Assembly: GCA_029204225.1 (NCBI GenBank)
Contig: CM055104.1
Coordinates: 25,435,285 to 25,499,284 of the forward strand
DNA length: 64,000 nt
Source of the DNA: Diphasiastrum complanatum
Taxonomy: Eukaryota > Streptophyta > Lycopodiopsida > Lycopodiales > Lycopodiaceae
Direction: 5' to 3'
This document shows, piece after piece, positions 1 through 10,905 of the stretch. The translations under genes were made by a program, and so were the position numbers. The notes under the pieces were generated by a model that saw only the letters and a program-made list of their open reading frames with translations, did no database searches and was not told the origin of the DNA. Position 1 is the first letter of the stretch; every line of letters begins with the position of its first letter.

Positions 1-813
1 AATTTCACACGTGTGGACTGTCCACTACATGTACTTGTGATCTCCTAAGGTGTGTAGATGCACCAAGATCAAGACTAGATTGAGATTCAAGATCAATCTT
101 AAATCCTATGGCAAAAACACACTACTACATGCATTCAATCACTTCCAACTCTCACTCACACGTGTGAGAAGTGTTCCAAAAGTATTCTAAGTAAAAACAA
201 GCTGCTCTCCTCGGGTAGAGAGAGAAAAACCATCATGAGCTCTCGGGTAGAGAGAGAAAGCTAGAAATTCAATGACACTCAAAATCCACTCAATCTCAAA
301 ATCAATTAGATCCAAAAGGAGGAGTACAATGATACTAATAGATTCATGAGCTACCACTATGCTTAACTATGATTGGATCACACTTTGCCACCTCTTAATC
401 CTATTGGACCATTGATCCATGCACCTCTAAATTCTATTGGACTATATTCAAGCACACCTCAATTTTCTATTGGACCTCACAAGGTTCCACCTCTAAATCC
501 TATTGGACCTCTTAAGCTTCATCAAACAAAAGCATGACACTTGTCTACACTCTAACTGGCACAAGTTTGGCTCTATTTTGGCTCAATATTGGCATTACAA
601 GTGGAAATGGATAATTTGCCATCTATGCCAAATTTGACCCTATCAACATCCTACACCTAAATGCTTGACTATGAAATTCTATGAGACCCCTATATCAAAC
701 ATTTTGATTTACTTTACAATTCTCCACACGTGGGAACATCCTCCACACATGTGAGATTCACTTACAAACTTCTATCATAAAAAATACCACGCTAGATTTT
801 TGCCAATTTCTCA
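1..813 (-). repeat. 3' LTR of the Copia element, missing its outermost ~5 bases
   Basis: This matches 4273-5085 almost base for base; the window starts about five bases inside the LTR. Palindromes of the CACACGTGTG type occur near both ends (7-16, about 159-168, and around 727 and 747). Internal landmarks include two copies of a CTCGGGTAGAGAGAG block (213-255) and a run of TCCTATTGGAC-like repeats (410-510). The repeat ends at TCTCA just before the purine tract. Confidence 0.9.
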
Positions 814-824
814 CACTCCTCCTC
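814..824 (-). promoter_or_regulatory. Polypurine tract of the Copia element
   Basis: On the minus strand this reads GAGGAGGAGTG, directly before the LTR start. A purine tract here primes plus-strand DNA synthesis in LTR retrotransposons. Position and composition both fit. Confidence 0.75.
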
Positions 825-942
825 AAAAAAATAGCTTGGAAAGGTACTAGATCACTTGAGAAGTTTGTAAATCTTTTTGAGTGGATCCTTTGGTATGCAT
901 AAGAAGTGAAGATCAGCCAAGGGATCCATCATAGCAGCACCC

Positions 943-3510
943 TCACCATATCCATGATAAGATTTCTTTGGTAGAGATCTCTTGCCAATGCCTTTGAAGA
1001 GTGCTCCACCAATATGCCACTATTATCATGGGCTTCCTCCATGCTTGATGATGATCTTTGCCTTGAAAGTTCCACTTGCATGATGGATGCACCATAAATA
1101 GAGAAATCTGAGGCTTCCAAGCCTCATAAGGATCATGGAGATCAAGATCATAAGATGTGAAACAATGATGATTATCAAGATTATGCTTTCTAGCTTGACT
1201 AGTCCACATACAATGAACTATATCCATGATGGATCTAATCTTGATATCAAAGGCTATCTTGATCTTCTTTAGGCTAGTTACTCTCTCAAGGATGTAAGTG
1301 TCCACTTTGGATGCTTCACTTAATCTCAAGAGGAGTTTACAATTTGCCTCAAAACATGTGAAAACATGATTTTCAAAAAAGTGAGTACCAAGCTCAATCT
1401 TGTTCTTACTAGAACCAAGAGCATACTTTTGACAAAACAATATCTTGCTTTCAAAAAGTATTGGAAACACATCTAAGTCAATAATGACAAGAAACATGTC
1501 CATACCATAAGCATCATACAAAACTAGTATAGCTTTTCTTGAACTTTGAGATCCAAAAAATTCAATGAAGCAAGATAGCATTTCAAGCAAAGGAAGAGAA
1601 GCATATATGAATGTGTTGTAGTAGATACAACATGAAAGATGCCCCTCTTTGCCATGTAAGGTGAGCCATAAAGACTCGACCATGCATCTTGAAGATCTTC
1701 TTGAAATCATATGAAGAAGAAACTCCTCCTCACACATTGGCCCCATCATAACTTGAATACCTTCAAAAAGGATAACTTGTGATGCTTCTTGAGAAGCCTT
1801 GATCTCGGCCACTTCCAAGATTGAATCTTCATGCAATATGACATCTCTATTCACGATCACATTTGAAATAGAGAGTGTAAAGACACTAAAGGCCTCCTTG
1901 ATGGATGAGTATCCAATCATGATCCATGAGCTTGGATCATCCTTCCTTCTTGTTTCCAAGGGAATATGTGCAAAGCAAGCACTACCAAGTTCACTAAGGT
2001 GATCAACCTTAGGCTTCATCTTGAATAAAATTTCATATGGTGCTATTCCTTCAAGAGCTCCAATACTCCTCAAGGCTTTGATCTTCAATGAGAATTTCTT
2101 CTCAACATATGCTTTGAATAATAAGGAATAATCATACACCATAATACTTGAAGAGAGAAGATATGTGCATCTTGTGTAATCCTCCTCCTTTGAAATATAA
2201 GAAACATCAAGAGAGTTTGCACTCTCACTTGGATCCAATTTGTAGATGCCTTCAAATCTTGATCCATATGCAAGGATCTCACCATCCTTCTTAATCACAC
2301 AATTGTCAATATCGAAATTGACATCAAAGCCACTATCAAGAAGTTGGCCAACACTTAAGATGTTCTTTGTAAGCTTTGGGACAAAAAGAACATTGTTGAG
2401 AAAGAGATCTTTAGAAGATGCAAGCTTCAAGGGAATAATCCCTACTCCTTCAATATTGCACTCATGCTTACTTGCAAAGTATATGGTCTTCTTGACTCCA
2501 TTATAAGGCATAATAGATAAAAAAAAGTGCTTGGAGCCACACATATGTGAAGATGCTCCACTATCAATATACCATGAGTCATCCTTGTTGAAGGTGGAAG
2601 AGGAGAAGCTTGATGCCATAAGAGAGCCTTCTCCATCACTTGCAATATAGTCTTCTTCCTCATTGGTTATGTTGGCTTGATTGAGTTGATTCTTCTTCTT
2701 GAAGCAATTGGTGGCATAATGGCCTTTCTTGCCACAATAAAAGCACTTGATCTTCTTCTTCTTGAGATTTGAAGTAGAAGCATGAGAGGTATCCTCCTCC
2801 TCCTCTCCATCTTGGTCTTTAGCTTTGTCATTAGAAAAGTGATGGTGTTGCTTCTTACTCCTCTCTTTGTGCTTGGCAAATAGAACTTTGCCATCATCAT
2901 GATTGAGTGATAGCTTGTCCATCCTCAAGAGTTTGTACTCTTGTCTTGATTCTTCAGAAATAAGCACACTTTGAAGGGCCTCCAAACTTGGTAGCTCCTC
3001 CTTAATAGCATAGGATTGGACAAGGTTGTCATATTCATCTCTCAAGCCATTGAGAATGACTTGGACTAGCTCACTTTGATTGATTGAGTCACCAATACAT
3101 GCAAGCTCCCTATGAATATCCTTGACTCTCAAAACATAATTAGATGCACTCTCATCACTCTTTTGACTACTTTGGAATATTTGATTTCTAAGAGTGAGGA
3201 GCCTAGAGGTGTTCTTAGCCTCATAGATGGACTTGAGACAATCCCAAGCTTCCTTGGATGTAGAACAATCACCAATCTCCCTCAATATCTCATTAGAGAC
3301 ATTCATCTTAATGTAGTGGAGAGCCATCCTAGCTCTCTTCTTGTATTTTTGTACTTCTTGAAGGACTTGAGGCTCCTCCTCAATCCCAAGTACAATGTCC
3401 ATCACATCTTGGAGTATCAAGATGGACTCCATCCTCAACTTCCATATTGAATAATTGGAAGTAGACAATCTCTCACTTGGTTGCAACAAGTATGAACTCA
3501 TTGAAGTCAT
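943..3510 (-). CDS. Copia gag-protease ORF with integrase remnant and an unidentified C-terminal region
   Basis: An uninterrupted 855-residue frame. Residues about 1-230 are Copia gag (WKLRMESIL near the N-terminus, then the DxWDCLKSIYE-type region). A CCHC zinc knuckle (CFYCGKKGHYATNC) lies near residues 255-268. The aspartic protease starts with DSGASSH near residue 316 and runs on through ILSVGQLL. The integrase core is missing; only its C-terminal stretch (GIAPYEILFKMKP, then HIPLETRR) remains, near residues 475-540. Residues from about 570 match no domain I recognise. No RT or RNase H is present. An autonomous Copia polyprotein is usually well over 1,000 residues. A single open frame across a deletion is unusual and may mean that gag-protease is still used. 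The first ATG of the frame was taken as the start. Confidence 0.85.
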   Translation of the reverse strand: MTSMSSYLLQPSERLSTSNYSIWKLRMESILILQDVMDIVLGIEEEPQVLQEVQKYKKRARMALHYIKMNVSNEILREIGDCSTSKEAWDCLKSIYEAKNTSRLLTLRNQIFQSSQKSDESASNYVLRVKDIHRELACIGDSINQSELVQVILNGLRDEYDNLVQSYAIKEELPSLEALQSVLISEESRQEYKLLRMDKLSLNHDDGKVLFAKHKERSKKQHHHFSNDKAKDQDGEEEEDTSHASTSNLKKKKIKCFYCGKKGHYATNCFKKKNQLNQANITNEEEDYIASDGEGSLMASSFSSSTFNKDDSWYIDSGASSHMCGSKHFFLSIMPYNGVKKTIYFASKHECNIEGVGIIPLKLASSKDLFLNNVLFVPKLTKNILSVGQLLDSGFDVNFDIDNCVIKKDGEILAYGSRFEGIYKLDPSESANSLDVSYISKEEDYTRCTYLLSSSIMVYDYSLLFKAYVEKKFSLKIKALRSIGALEGIAPYEILFKMKPKVDHLSELGSACFAHIPLETRRKDDPSSWIMIGYSSIKEAFSVFTLSISNVIVNRDVILHEDSILEVAEIKASQEASQVILFEGIQVMMGPMCEEEFLLHMISRRSSRCMVESLWLTLHGKEGHLSCCIYYNTFIYASLPLLEMLSCFIEFFGSQSSRKAILVLYDAYGMDMFLVIIDLDVFPILFESKILFCQKYALGSSKNKIELGTHFFENHVFTCFEANCKLLLRLSEASKVDTYILERVTSLKKIKIAFDIKIRSIMDIVHCMWTSQARKHNLDNHHCFTSYDLDLHDPYEAWKPQISLFMVHPSCKWNFQGKDHHQAWRKPMIIVAYWWSTLQRHWQEISTKEILSWIW

Positions 3511-4255
3511 GTAAAGTGGAGATAAATAAAAGTGATGAACAAAAAATGTTGCTTCTCTCTCACTATAGGATCCAATAATGGTGTGCTACCATCTCCTATG
3601 CAAGATCTTGCAACAAACTGTGAGATGATTCTCACTAGCTATCTGAATCTCTCCAAAACTAGATCTACTTCACATCAAATGATGGAGTATGGGCAAAGTT
3701 AGGATAAAACACTCTTAGCACGTGTGAAATACACTAAGAAACCAAATTTGACTCAAATACAATGATATTGCATGAAACAAAATGGCTAAGATCTCAAAAC
3801 AGTGCCTAGATCACATATAGATGAGATTGGTAAGCATTCAACTGTAATTTTGGATCAAATAAGCAATCTTTTGACCAAACCAAATGTGTCCACCCAGGTC
3901 TAGGTGCCCTACCTAACCCTCTTCAAAAGCTTATAACTTTTGATTGGCTCAACCAAATGGAATGAAACTGATTGCATCAGAACCTAGACAAAAATAGCTT
4001 CAAAAAAAGTTATCCAACAAGATTTTTGGATCAAACATGAAAGAGAACTCCCAAACTGAAATTGGATGTTCCTCACACGTGTCTGAGCACCTGATTCCGT
4101 ACAGTACCAGGTCAGACCCAATCAATGTCCTTTTGATCTGTTTTGATCCAAAATTGAACAAGATAGCTAGGAAAATGGGCCTTGACAATTTCTAGCTCAA
4201 GATTGATGAATAGTTTTCACTCAAATGGATCAAAATGCATGGTAACCTTAGGTAG
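3511..4255 (-). other. Untranslated leader of the Copia element
   Basis: This stretch lies between the primer-binding site and the gag start codon. I see no ORF with recognisable content. It holds two further G-box-like sequences: CACGTGTG near 3721 and CACACGTGT near 4075. It probably carries packaging and dimerisation signals by position, but no sequence shows that directly. Confidence 0.6.
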
Positions 4256-4267
4256 GCTCTGATACCA
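4256..4267 (-). promoter_or_regulatory. tRNA primer-binding site
   Basis: The minus strand reads TGGTATCAGAGC, the standard plant Copia site complementary to the 3' end of initiator methionine tRNA. It abuts the LTR end with no spacer and fixes both element orientation and LTR boundary. Confidence 0.92.
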
Positions 4268-5085
4268 TGTTGAATTTCACACGTGTGTACTGTCCACTAC
4301 ATGTACTTGTGATCTCCTAAGGTGTGTAGATGCACCAAGATCAAGACTAGATTGAGATTCAAGATCAATCTTGAATCCTATGGCAGAAACACACTACTAC
4401 ATGCATTCAATCACTTCCAACTCTCACTCACACATGTGAGAAGTGTTCCAAAAGTATTCTAAGTAAAAACAAGCTGCTCTCCTCGGGTAGAGAGAGAAAA
4501 ACCATCATGAGCTCTCGGGTAGAGAGAGAAAGCTAGAAATTCAATGACACTCAAAATCCACTCAATCTCAAAATCAATTAGATCCAAAAGGAGGAGTACA
4601 ATGATACTAATAGATTCATGAGCTACCACTATGCTTAACTATGATTGGATCACACTTTGCCACCTCTTAATCCTATTGGACCATTGATCCATGCACCTCT
4701 AAATTCTATTGGACTACATTCAAGCACACCTCAATTTTCTATTCTACCTCACAAGGTTCCACCTCTAAATCCTATTGGACCTCTTAAGCTTCATCAAACA
4801 AAAGCATGACACTTGTCTACACTCTAATTGGCACAAGTTTGGCTCTATTTTGGCTCAATATTGGCATTACAAGTGGAAATGGATAATTTGCCATCTATGC
4901 CAAATTTGACCCTATCAACATCCTACACCTAAATGCTTGACTATGAAATTCTATGAGACCCCTATATCAAACATTTTGATTTACTTTACAATTCTCCACA
5001 CGTGGGAACATCCTCCACACATGTGAGGTTCACTTACAAACTTCTATCATAAAAAATACCACGCTAGATTTTTGCCAATTTCTCA
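4268..5085 (-). repeat. 5' LTR of the Copia element
   Basis: A full LTR of about 818 bp, starting TGTTGAATTTC on the plus strand and ending TCTCA. It contains the same landmarks as the left copy. The exact right end is uncertain by one or two bases because TCTCACA in the left copy is TCTCACT here. Confidence 0.9.
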
Positions 5086-5281
5086 CTACTACATTCTGAA
5101 ATGCTTATAAATGATGCAAAATTATTTTACTATATTTTGTCTTTCATGGCATTATAATTTTTGGTCAAGCTAAATCTTATGTGTTGAATGTTTTGTAAAA
5201 ACACACACACATTGAGTAATGGAGAGGATGCCCCTCATAGTCCAATACTCGTATTGAACTTTATTTGGATTCTCACATAAG

Positions 5282-6737
5282 ATGCTTGTTCTGTGCTTGT
5301 TTCAGACATATACATGGCATTCGGATTTGATCAAATTAGGATATGATACACCTTTGATCGCTCCGTCACCTGCCTCTCAAGCATTTACTGCTAGTATTTC
5401 ATCTCATGACTTCCATTTTAAAGTACAGGAACTAGATTCTGGATCTATTAGATCTGATCATGAGTCGTCCCTGTTACTTCTTGCTCTTTTAGCTACTTCT
5501 GACTGGTGTGAACTATGGCAACTCTCGTGTAAGGATGAACGTGTGGCTATAGATAAATTATCTAGAATTCATGGATCTCTTGACATAATGGAGGAGAGTG
5601 ACTAAAAAATGATCGATGAATTTGAAAGAAATTATCCTCTTATCTTAAACAGATTTGCTGAACTTCATGGGTTGGAGCCTAGTACTTTGCATAGAACTCC
5701 GAGAAATTGTTCCTTTGACATTACTAACTACCTCCCGCCACCTGCAGATGTCTCCCCTTCCAAACCTTTCGAGGCACCTTATACTAGCCCCTTTATGTCT
5801 GAACGTGCCTTTGAAGACCTGTTGGCTCTAGTAAATAACAAACCTTGGTTACTGGGTAACTATGCCATGTTGGCCCCCATTCCAAATGGCATGTGGATCA
5901 TTATGGGTGACCTTGGAGATGACGTAAAAAAGATTAAAGAAGAAGCTAGAAACCATGCTATTAATGAGCATTATTATATTGAAACACATACTAGAGTACC
6001 CGCAGGCTTCTAGATGTCCGTCCCCACATGGTATTTTTACTCGCATAAAAATGTGTCAAGGAGAGCATGGGGAAAAGTCCAAGAAATTTCTAGATGAGAT
6101 TTGGAATTTTTTGAGCCCATACATAAAATGTGACTGTGGGAGAAACAATATCAAATGCAATGGGCAAATTCTTTAGTTTGACCATGCAATTTGGTTTCTT
6201 CTTAACCACTTGGATCAAGTATTACCAAGTGATTCTCTGAAAAGTAAACTCTTTACTTGTTTAACCTGGCTTTCCAATGTGGCAAAACCTATTATAAGAG
6301 CATCTATTACCTATATCTTTTTTCGTGAGTTTATTTTGCAAGGTGTTAAAAAATTCATTGAAAACCAAAATTGTACATTGTTTCCTGGTATCAATGGAAA
6401 AGGCTTAAACTTTATTGAAAGAGCCATTAAACCGGTTGCTTTATTAAAAGGCCACAAAGATAATCCTCATAAAAGGGCTAAGATAGGGACTGTTAGAGGG
6501 CATGTTGGTTGGAGGGGTAGAACTAGAGGTGGTAGAAACTTGAGAGGTAGCACTGTTAGAGGATTTAATTCTTTGGAACAGCCTTTTTTTCCTCATGTTG
6601 CTAATATATGCTCTCCACCAAAAAGTTCTTCTTTCAATTCTTCAAGAGGACGTGCAAAAACTACGATATCACACGCAAACTCTTCTTCTACAACGGAATT
6701 CGACTTACCTATTCGACGTTTGTTGTATGATGATTGA
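5282..6737 (+). pseudogene. Broken N-terminal ORF region of the Penelope-like element
   Basis: The frame opening at 5282 has an in-frame TAA at 5603-5605, continues to 6013, shifts frame near 6010, meets a TAG at 6174-6176 and then runs open to 6737. Visible content: a CDCGRNNIKC cysteine cluster near 6130-6165, then a basic Arg/Gly-rich stretch near 6480-6560 (GWRGRTRGGRN), which suggests RNA binding. I know no family for this part. Because it reads head-to-tail into the RT and is equally damaged, it is probably part of the same element (inference). The first segment could instead be unrelated sequence. Confidence 0.5.
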
Positions 6738-7414
6738 TACAGGATTATGGTGATGTCAACGAGGTACGATCCACTTATACTTTGCCCCATGGAAGGATGC
6801 GTCTATGCAGAGTAAAAAGCAAAGTTAAATTCTTTTTCCACATACTATTTGTTAACAAGATCTTGGATTCCTTTTTTGTTAAAGATCTATTCAAAGAGGT
6901 TACTATCGCTATTAATTGTCATATTGAGGATGATGTTTGGGATAGCATCATGTTTGGGTGGTGTTTTACCCACAATATATTGAAATTCCTTTATAAACCC
7001 AAAGAAGTATTTTGTAACTTCAAACTAAATGACGATAATGACTGCATTTGTAAAAAAGATCACAGATTTATCCCATTTATTTCTAAAAAATGGGATCATG
7101 TAGTGTCTCCCAACACTAACATCATCGAAGTTGAATTAGTAAGAAACGAAGTTAACAAGGGATTAAACCATATACCTGCCAATAGACCCTGTTGTCAAGA
7201 GGTTATGAATGAATTAGAAAGGGTATGGACATTATTTGCATCCATTATTAATCCTAAGCTTCTGGATAATAATGTTATCATGCATTTCAGAGCTATTGTA
7301 TTACATAAATGCAACATTAGTACCAATAGACTGATAGATTACAACTTTGTTCCAGCTGTTGAACTGTCTAGAGAAAGTAAGAGACTCAATAAAAGTTCTT
7401 TGTCTATGGACTAA
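6738..7414 (+). pseudogene. Penelope-like element, conserved N-terminal domain before the RT
   Basis: About 225 residues, open, in a different frame from both neighbours. Near 7045-7150 it has a CICKKDHRF motif, then WDHVV, then TNIIE and NEVNKGLNHIP. This order (CxC, HVV, a D/N-x-II block, then a K-G-x-x-x-R/P block) is what I recall from the region upstream of the RT in metazoan Penelope-like proteins. It overlaps the end of the preceding ORF by four bases and is offset from the RT frame at about 7412, so at least two frameshifts lie in the original long ORF. Assignment rests on motif memory, not on a search. Confidence 0.6.
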
Positions 7415-7415
7415 A

Positions 7416-8802
7416 CAAGGCACCTAATTATCCAGCCTTTATATGCAAGAAATTCATTAGAAAATATGCCTTGGACAGACTTAACAGTCCTGATTTTTTG
7501 AAAATTCTGTTGCCTATGGATATGGTCATCAATAATTTAGTATATGAGTTTGGTGATCTATTACCGGAATATAAGATAAAAAATAGGTTACTTCCTTTTA
7601 TTATGTGCACTCTAAAAGCACATAAAAATGCTTTTCGATGGCTAACAAATGCACATGAATGCTTATTTCAGCAGTCTGCATTAATTATTACATGCATATT
7701 AACCTTGTGCATAAATCCACTACAGGATATGTGTAGAGTAAAACAAAATGAGCTCTTTTTACGAGCCGAAATACGATGTCGTTGTTTTTGGCCTACGGAC
7801 TCATTTGAATTCGCCATTAATCTACCTGATAAAATCTTCTCGGTATATGCAGCTGACATCAAAAAATGTTTTGAATCAATTCCACTTTTTGGGGAATTTG
7901 GCCTGAAAAATGTATTCTCTCATGTCATAGATTGGGCATTTGAATCTACAGAGAAGTCATATACAATCTTTCATAACATTCCTCTTAAGACCAAAAAGGG
8001 GGATTGGTCCAATAAGATAAGCTATAATGGAATTTCATTTGATAAAAATAGAGTTAAGCTCATCATATCATGGCTTTGTGATAATATGCATGTTAGGTTG
8101 GGTGATGGTATATGGAAACAGACCATCGGTATACCAATGGGCTTCGCATGTTCTCCCTGGTGCAACTTATATATATTCTACTTTGAATATAAGTTTTGCG
8201 TTAGACTGGCAAAGCTTAATAGATGGGACTTATTGCAAATGTTTAATTACTCATTTCGCTATATTGATGATATCTGCTTAGTCAATGTTGTAAACCCTGC
8301 TTCATTTTTTAACAAGGACATTCTCCCTAGTGATGAATGTCCATTTTGGATCTACCCTATGCAATATGTCGAGATTGTACCCAATACAGAAACATTTGCC
8401 AGATTCTGCAATGGTGCTTATTGTGGCACTTTAGCAAACTTTTTAAATATGACTATTGTAGTTACCTCTATTTCTAATGCATCTTATTTCATGACTAAAT
8501 ATGACAAAAGAAAGTCACTTCCCTTTACTTCCATGCAATATATCTTTCAAGATGCTAATAGACTTGCCTCCTTTTCATATAAGGTTATTTTATCCCAAAT
8601 TTTGCCTTTAATATATATATGCTTTAATGAAAATGAGGCTGTTGTTCAAATGTACAACGTCCTACCGACTTTCAAAAAGAATGGGTTTAGGAAAGACACG
8701 TTATGCAAACATGTGTTCAACTTTTTAAGCGATAAATTTCCTATGAGCAGATGTTGTCCAACAAAAACACGAATGCTACTTGGTAAGAATATGACTATAT
8801 GA
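7416..8802 (+). CDS. Penelope-like reverse transcriptase
   Basis: Open to a TGA at 8800-8802. Before the first ATG (7471) the same frame already reads NKAPNYPAFICKKFIRKY, a conserved block ahead of Penelope-type RTs, so the true coding region starts further upstream and 7471 is not the start. Counting from 7471: LKAHKN at about 48-53, motif A YAADIKKCFESIP near 126-138, motif B-like IGIPMGFACSPW at 219-230, catalytic FRYIDD at 262-267, then LANFLNM and YDKR, followed by a thumb-like region (YKVILSQILPL). All RT core acidic residues are present. No GIY-YIG nuclease follows the stop. It may be an endonuclease-lacking type or an element whose nuclease end is lost. Such elements copy RNA into DNA by target-primed synthesis. 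Confidence 0.8.
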
Positions 8803-9356
8803 TGAGCAACATGCATACCACACTTGGTTGCATGTTGTTGCACCTTGTGTGTTATGATGTTGTGGGAAGGTTGGTGGGTGCACACACACACACACACATT
8901 TACAATTTCATTATATCTTTTTTACTGTGCTAATAGTCATAAAATTGTGTCATCAACGGTATGTTATCCTTGATGACAACAAGACTATGCAAAAAAGGAA
9001 GGCTACTAGAATATGGTGAAAAATGTTGCCAGAGTGGCAAAAGGAAGAAATTTGAGAAGTATTAAAACACTGAAGTTTGTGATGACAAAAATAAAAGACA
9101 GGCTGAACTTATAGCTGGATGTTATTTTCAGAACTATGTCATTTGATGACTCCCAGTAGATTATAGAGATATTTGAGACTTCTAGACATTTTGTATCTAT
9201 GGGTTGTTTAAGGTGTTCTGATTATTGTAGTAATGTATATCTCAAAAAATCTTTATGATGTCTATTTTGACTTTGATGTAATGGACTTCAACTCTAATAC
9301 TATCATTCATTACTGATACGTGAAACAGTTACTGATGATAGTAACTGTAGACGTGG
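8803..9356. other. Non-coding stretch after the Penelope-like ORF
   Basis: I see no gene. It contains a short (CA)n run at 8880-8899 and a perfect 9-bp inverted repeat (ACAGTTACT / AGTAACTGT) at 9325-9348 with a 6-base loop. It may include the 3' untranslated part of the retroelement, but no boundary is visible. Confidence 0.5.
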
Positions 9357-10405
9357 ATGACGTGTGGGACATTTTTTGGTTTAATTTCACTTTCCTATGT
9401 GATGTTTTCCTACTTGGTCCTTTTCTTGGTCTCGGTTGTTTCTTTGCTTTCTAAACGTTTTGTTGTCTTGTTGAGTGGTTTGGCTTGGGTTGTTTTCTTA
9501 TTATTTTTGTTGGTTTCTTTTTTCCTTGTGTTGCTGGTTAGAAGTTTAGTTGGGTGGGTGTGATGTTGATTGGTTTAGTTGTTTTCCCTCTCTTTTTTCT
9601 CTCCTTCGTTGTGTTGTAGGTGTGGCGCGCAGCCTGCTTCGCTGGTTGTGTAGTTTCTGGTTAGCACTCAATGTTTGCTTCTAGAAGTTTCTTCTCCTTC
9701 TCTGTGTCGCTTCAGCTTGGTGGATTGGCGGTATTGGTTTGCCTTTTGTGGATGGGCTGGCTTGGCAGTTTTTTGGAGGACTTTTCGTGGCGCTCTTCCT
9801 TTGCTTTGGCTGTGTTGTAAAGCTACCTTTACAAGCTTTACTTTTAGCGCCAGCAGCGCCCCTGCTGCTCCTGGCGCCACTGTGACCATAATCCAGCCGG
9901 CGCCAAGTTCCTATGGCTGAAAATCTTTGATCGGTTCAAGCGAAGTCCAAAGAGCTCAGATCCGATGTGCAATCACCTCACACGATCTAGGCATGATTAA
10001 AGGAAGCCTGGGGATCAATAAAATCTAGAGAGGGAAAATGACTTTCTAGAGAGAGAAAAATGTGCTTTACGAGCCTGGGTAGAGTGCTTGGTATGAGAGG
10101 GGGGTGCCGAATCCCACCAATACTATAGGGGATTGTGGGTTGAGACTCAGGGCGAGCTCCAACCAAGTCTCAGCCTCCCTTGCTAGAATGTTGTCCTGGC
10201 ACTCGCCTTGGCATGCCAACTCCCCGGAGACTAGGGTCGGTCACACACTTGAAATGTAACCTTCTCAGATTTATCAATAAAGTGGGATTTTCCTCAAACT
10301 GACTCTGATTACCTTCTGGGTTTCAGTGTTCGGTAAAAGCACCAGTTGTAAGGCCGCTTCAAAATTTTTAAGTTGGCACATAGTTGAGGGTCGTATCCCG
10401 GGACG

Positions 10406-10479
10406 CCAGCGGTATGCCGTCGGGACCATTCGGTCCGTGGCACCAGCGGTATGCTGTCGGGACCATTTGGTCCAGGAAC
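10406..10479. repeat. Tandem duplication of a 37-bp unit
   Basis: Two adjacent copies begin CCAGCGGTATGC at 10406 and 10443 and share GTCGGGACCATT and GGTCC, with few differences. I see no function. Confidence 0.7.
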
Positions 10480-10674
10480 TGGTTGTTTCCATATATGTCG
10501 CGGCTTGTGGTTCTGAGTGTTCCTTGCATGAACGTGAATGGGTTAAGCTCTTGGGGAACGGGCTCTAACCTGTCGGCTGAGTTGGATGGCTTGCTTGGGT
10601 GGAAGTTACCTGTTTATGGTTGTCCAGTCTAGTGTGGCGCCAGGTTGGCTTCCAACGCTCGTGACGAAGCTTTC

Positions 10675-10905
10675 AGTTGGTTAAGTCTGATGTAAGTCAG
10701 ACCGCTTGCTTGGAATGGATGTTACTCGTTTGTAACGAAGCGTCGAGTTGGTTAAGTTTGATGTATGTCGGGCGGCTTGCTTGGAGGGAAGTCACCCACA
10801 TCGGGACCCCCAATCTGGCAAGGTGTCAGGTTGGATCTCAATGCTGGTTTTCAGAACTTCAAGTTGGTTAAGTCTGATCGTTGTTGACGAGTTGGCTGCT
10901 TGTAT
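10675..10905. repeat. Three degenerate copies of an AGTTGGTTAAGT-type unit
   Basis: Copies start at 10675, 10746 and 10862, each AGTTGGTTAAGTYTGAT followed 20-30 bases later by a GCTTGCTTGG-like or GGCTGCTTG string. Spacing is irregular (71 and 116 bp). The copies are diverged. Confidence 0.55.

Larger units (their letters stand above)
1..5085 (-). mobile_element. Non-autonomous Ty1/Copia-family LTR retrotransposon, nearly complete
   Basis: Two direct LTR copies (1-813 and 4268-5085) flank an internal region that has a minus-strand primer-binding site next to the right LTR, a purine-rich tract next to the left LTR and one long gag-protease ORF. The element therefore reads right to left. By eye I count about nine substitutions between the LTRs, roughly 1%, which suggests a recent insertion. 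Reverse transcriptase and RNase H are absent and most of integrase is missing, so it cannot move by itself. The left target-site duplication lies outside the window and could not be checked. Confidence 0.9.
5086..8802 (+). mobile_element. Penelope-like retroelement, partly decayed
   Basis: A plus-strand coding series runs from about 5282 to 8802 with the conserved blocks of Penelope-like elements: an N-terminal CxC and HVV...NII block, the conserved pre-RT CKK block, the RT core and the thumb. No LTRs, no tRNA primer-binding site and no GIY-YIG endonuclease motif were found on either side of the RT. The left end may have been cut by the Copia insertion. 5086-5281 has no recognisable content except a possible splice acceptor (CTTGTTTCAG) near 5300. 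Confidence 0.75.
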
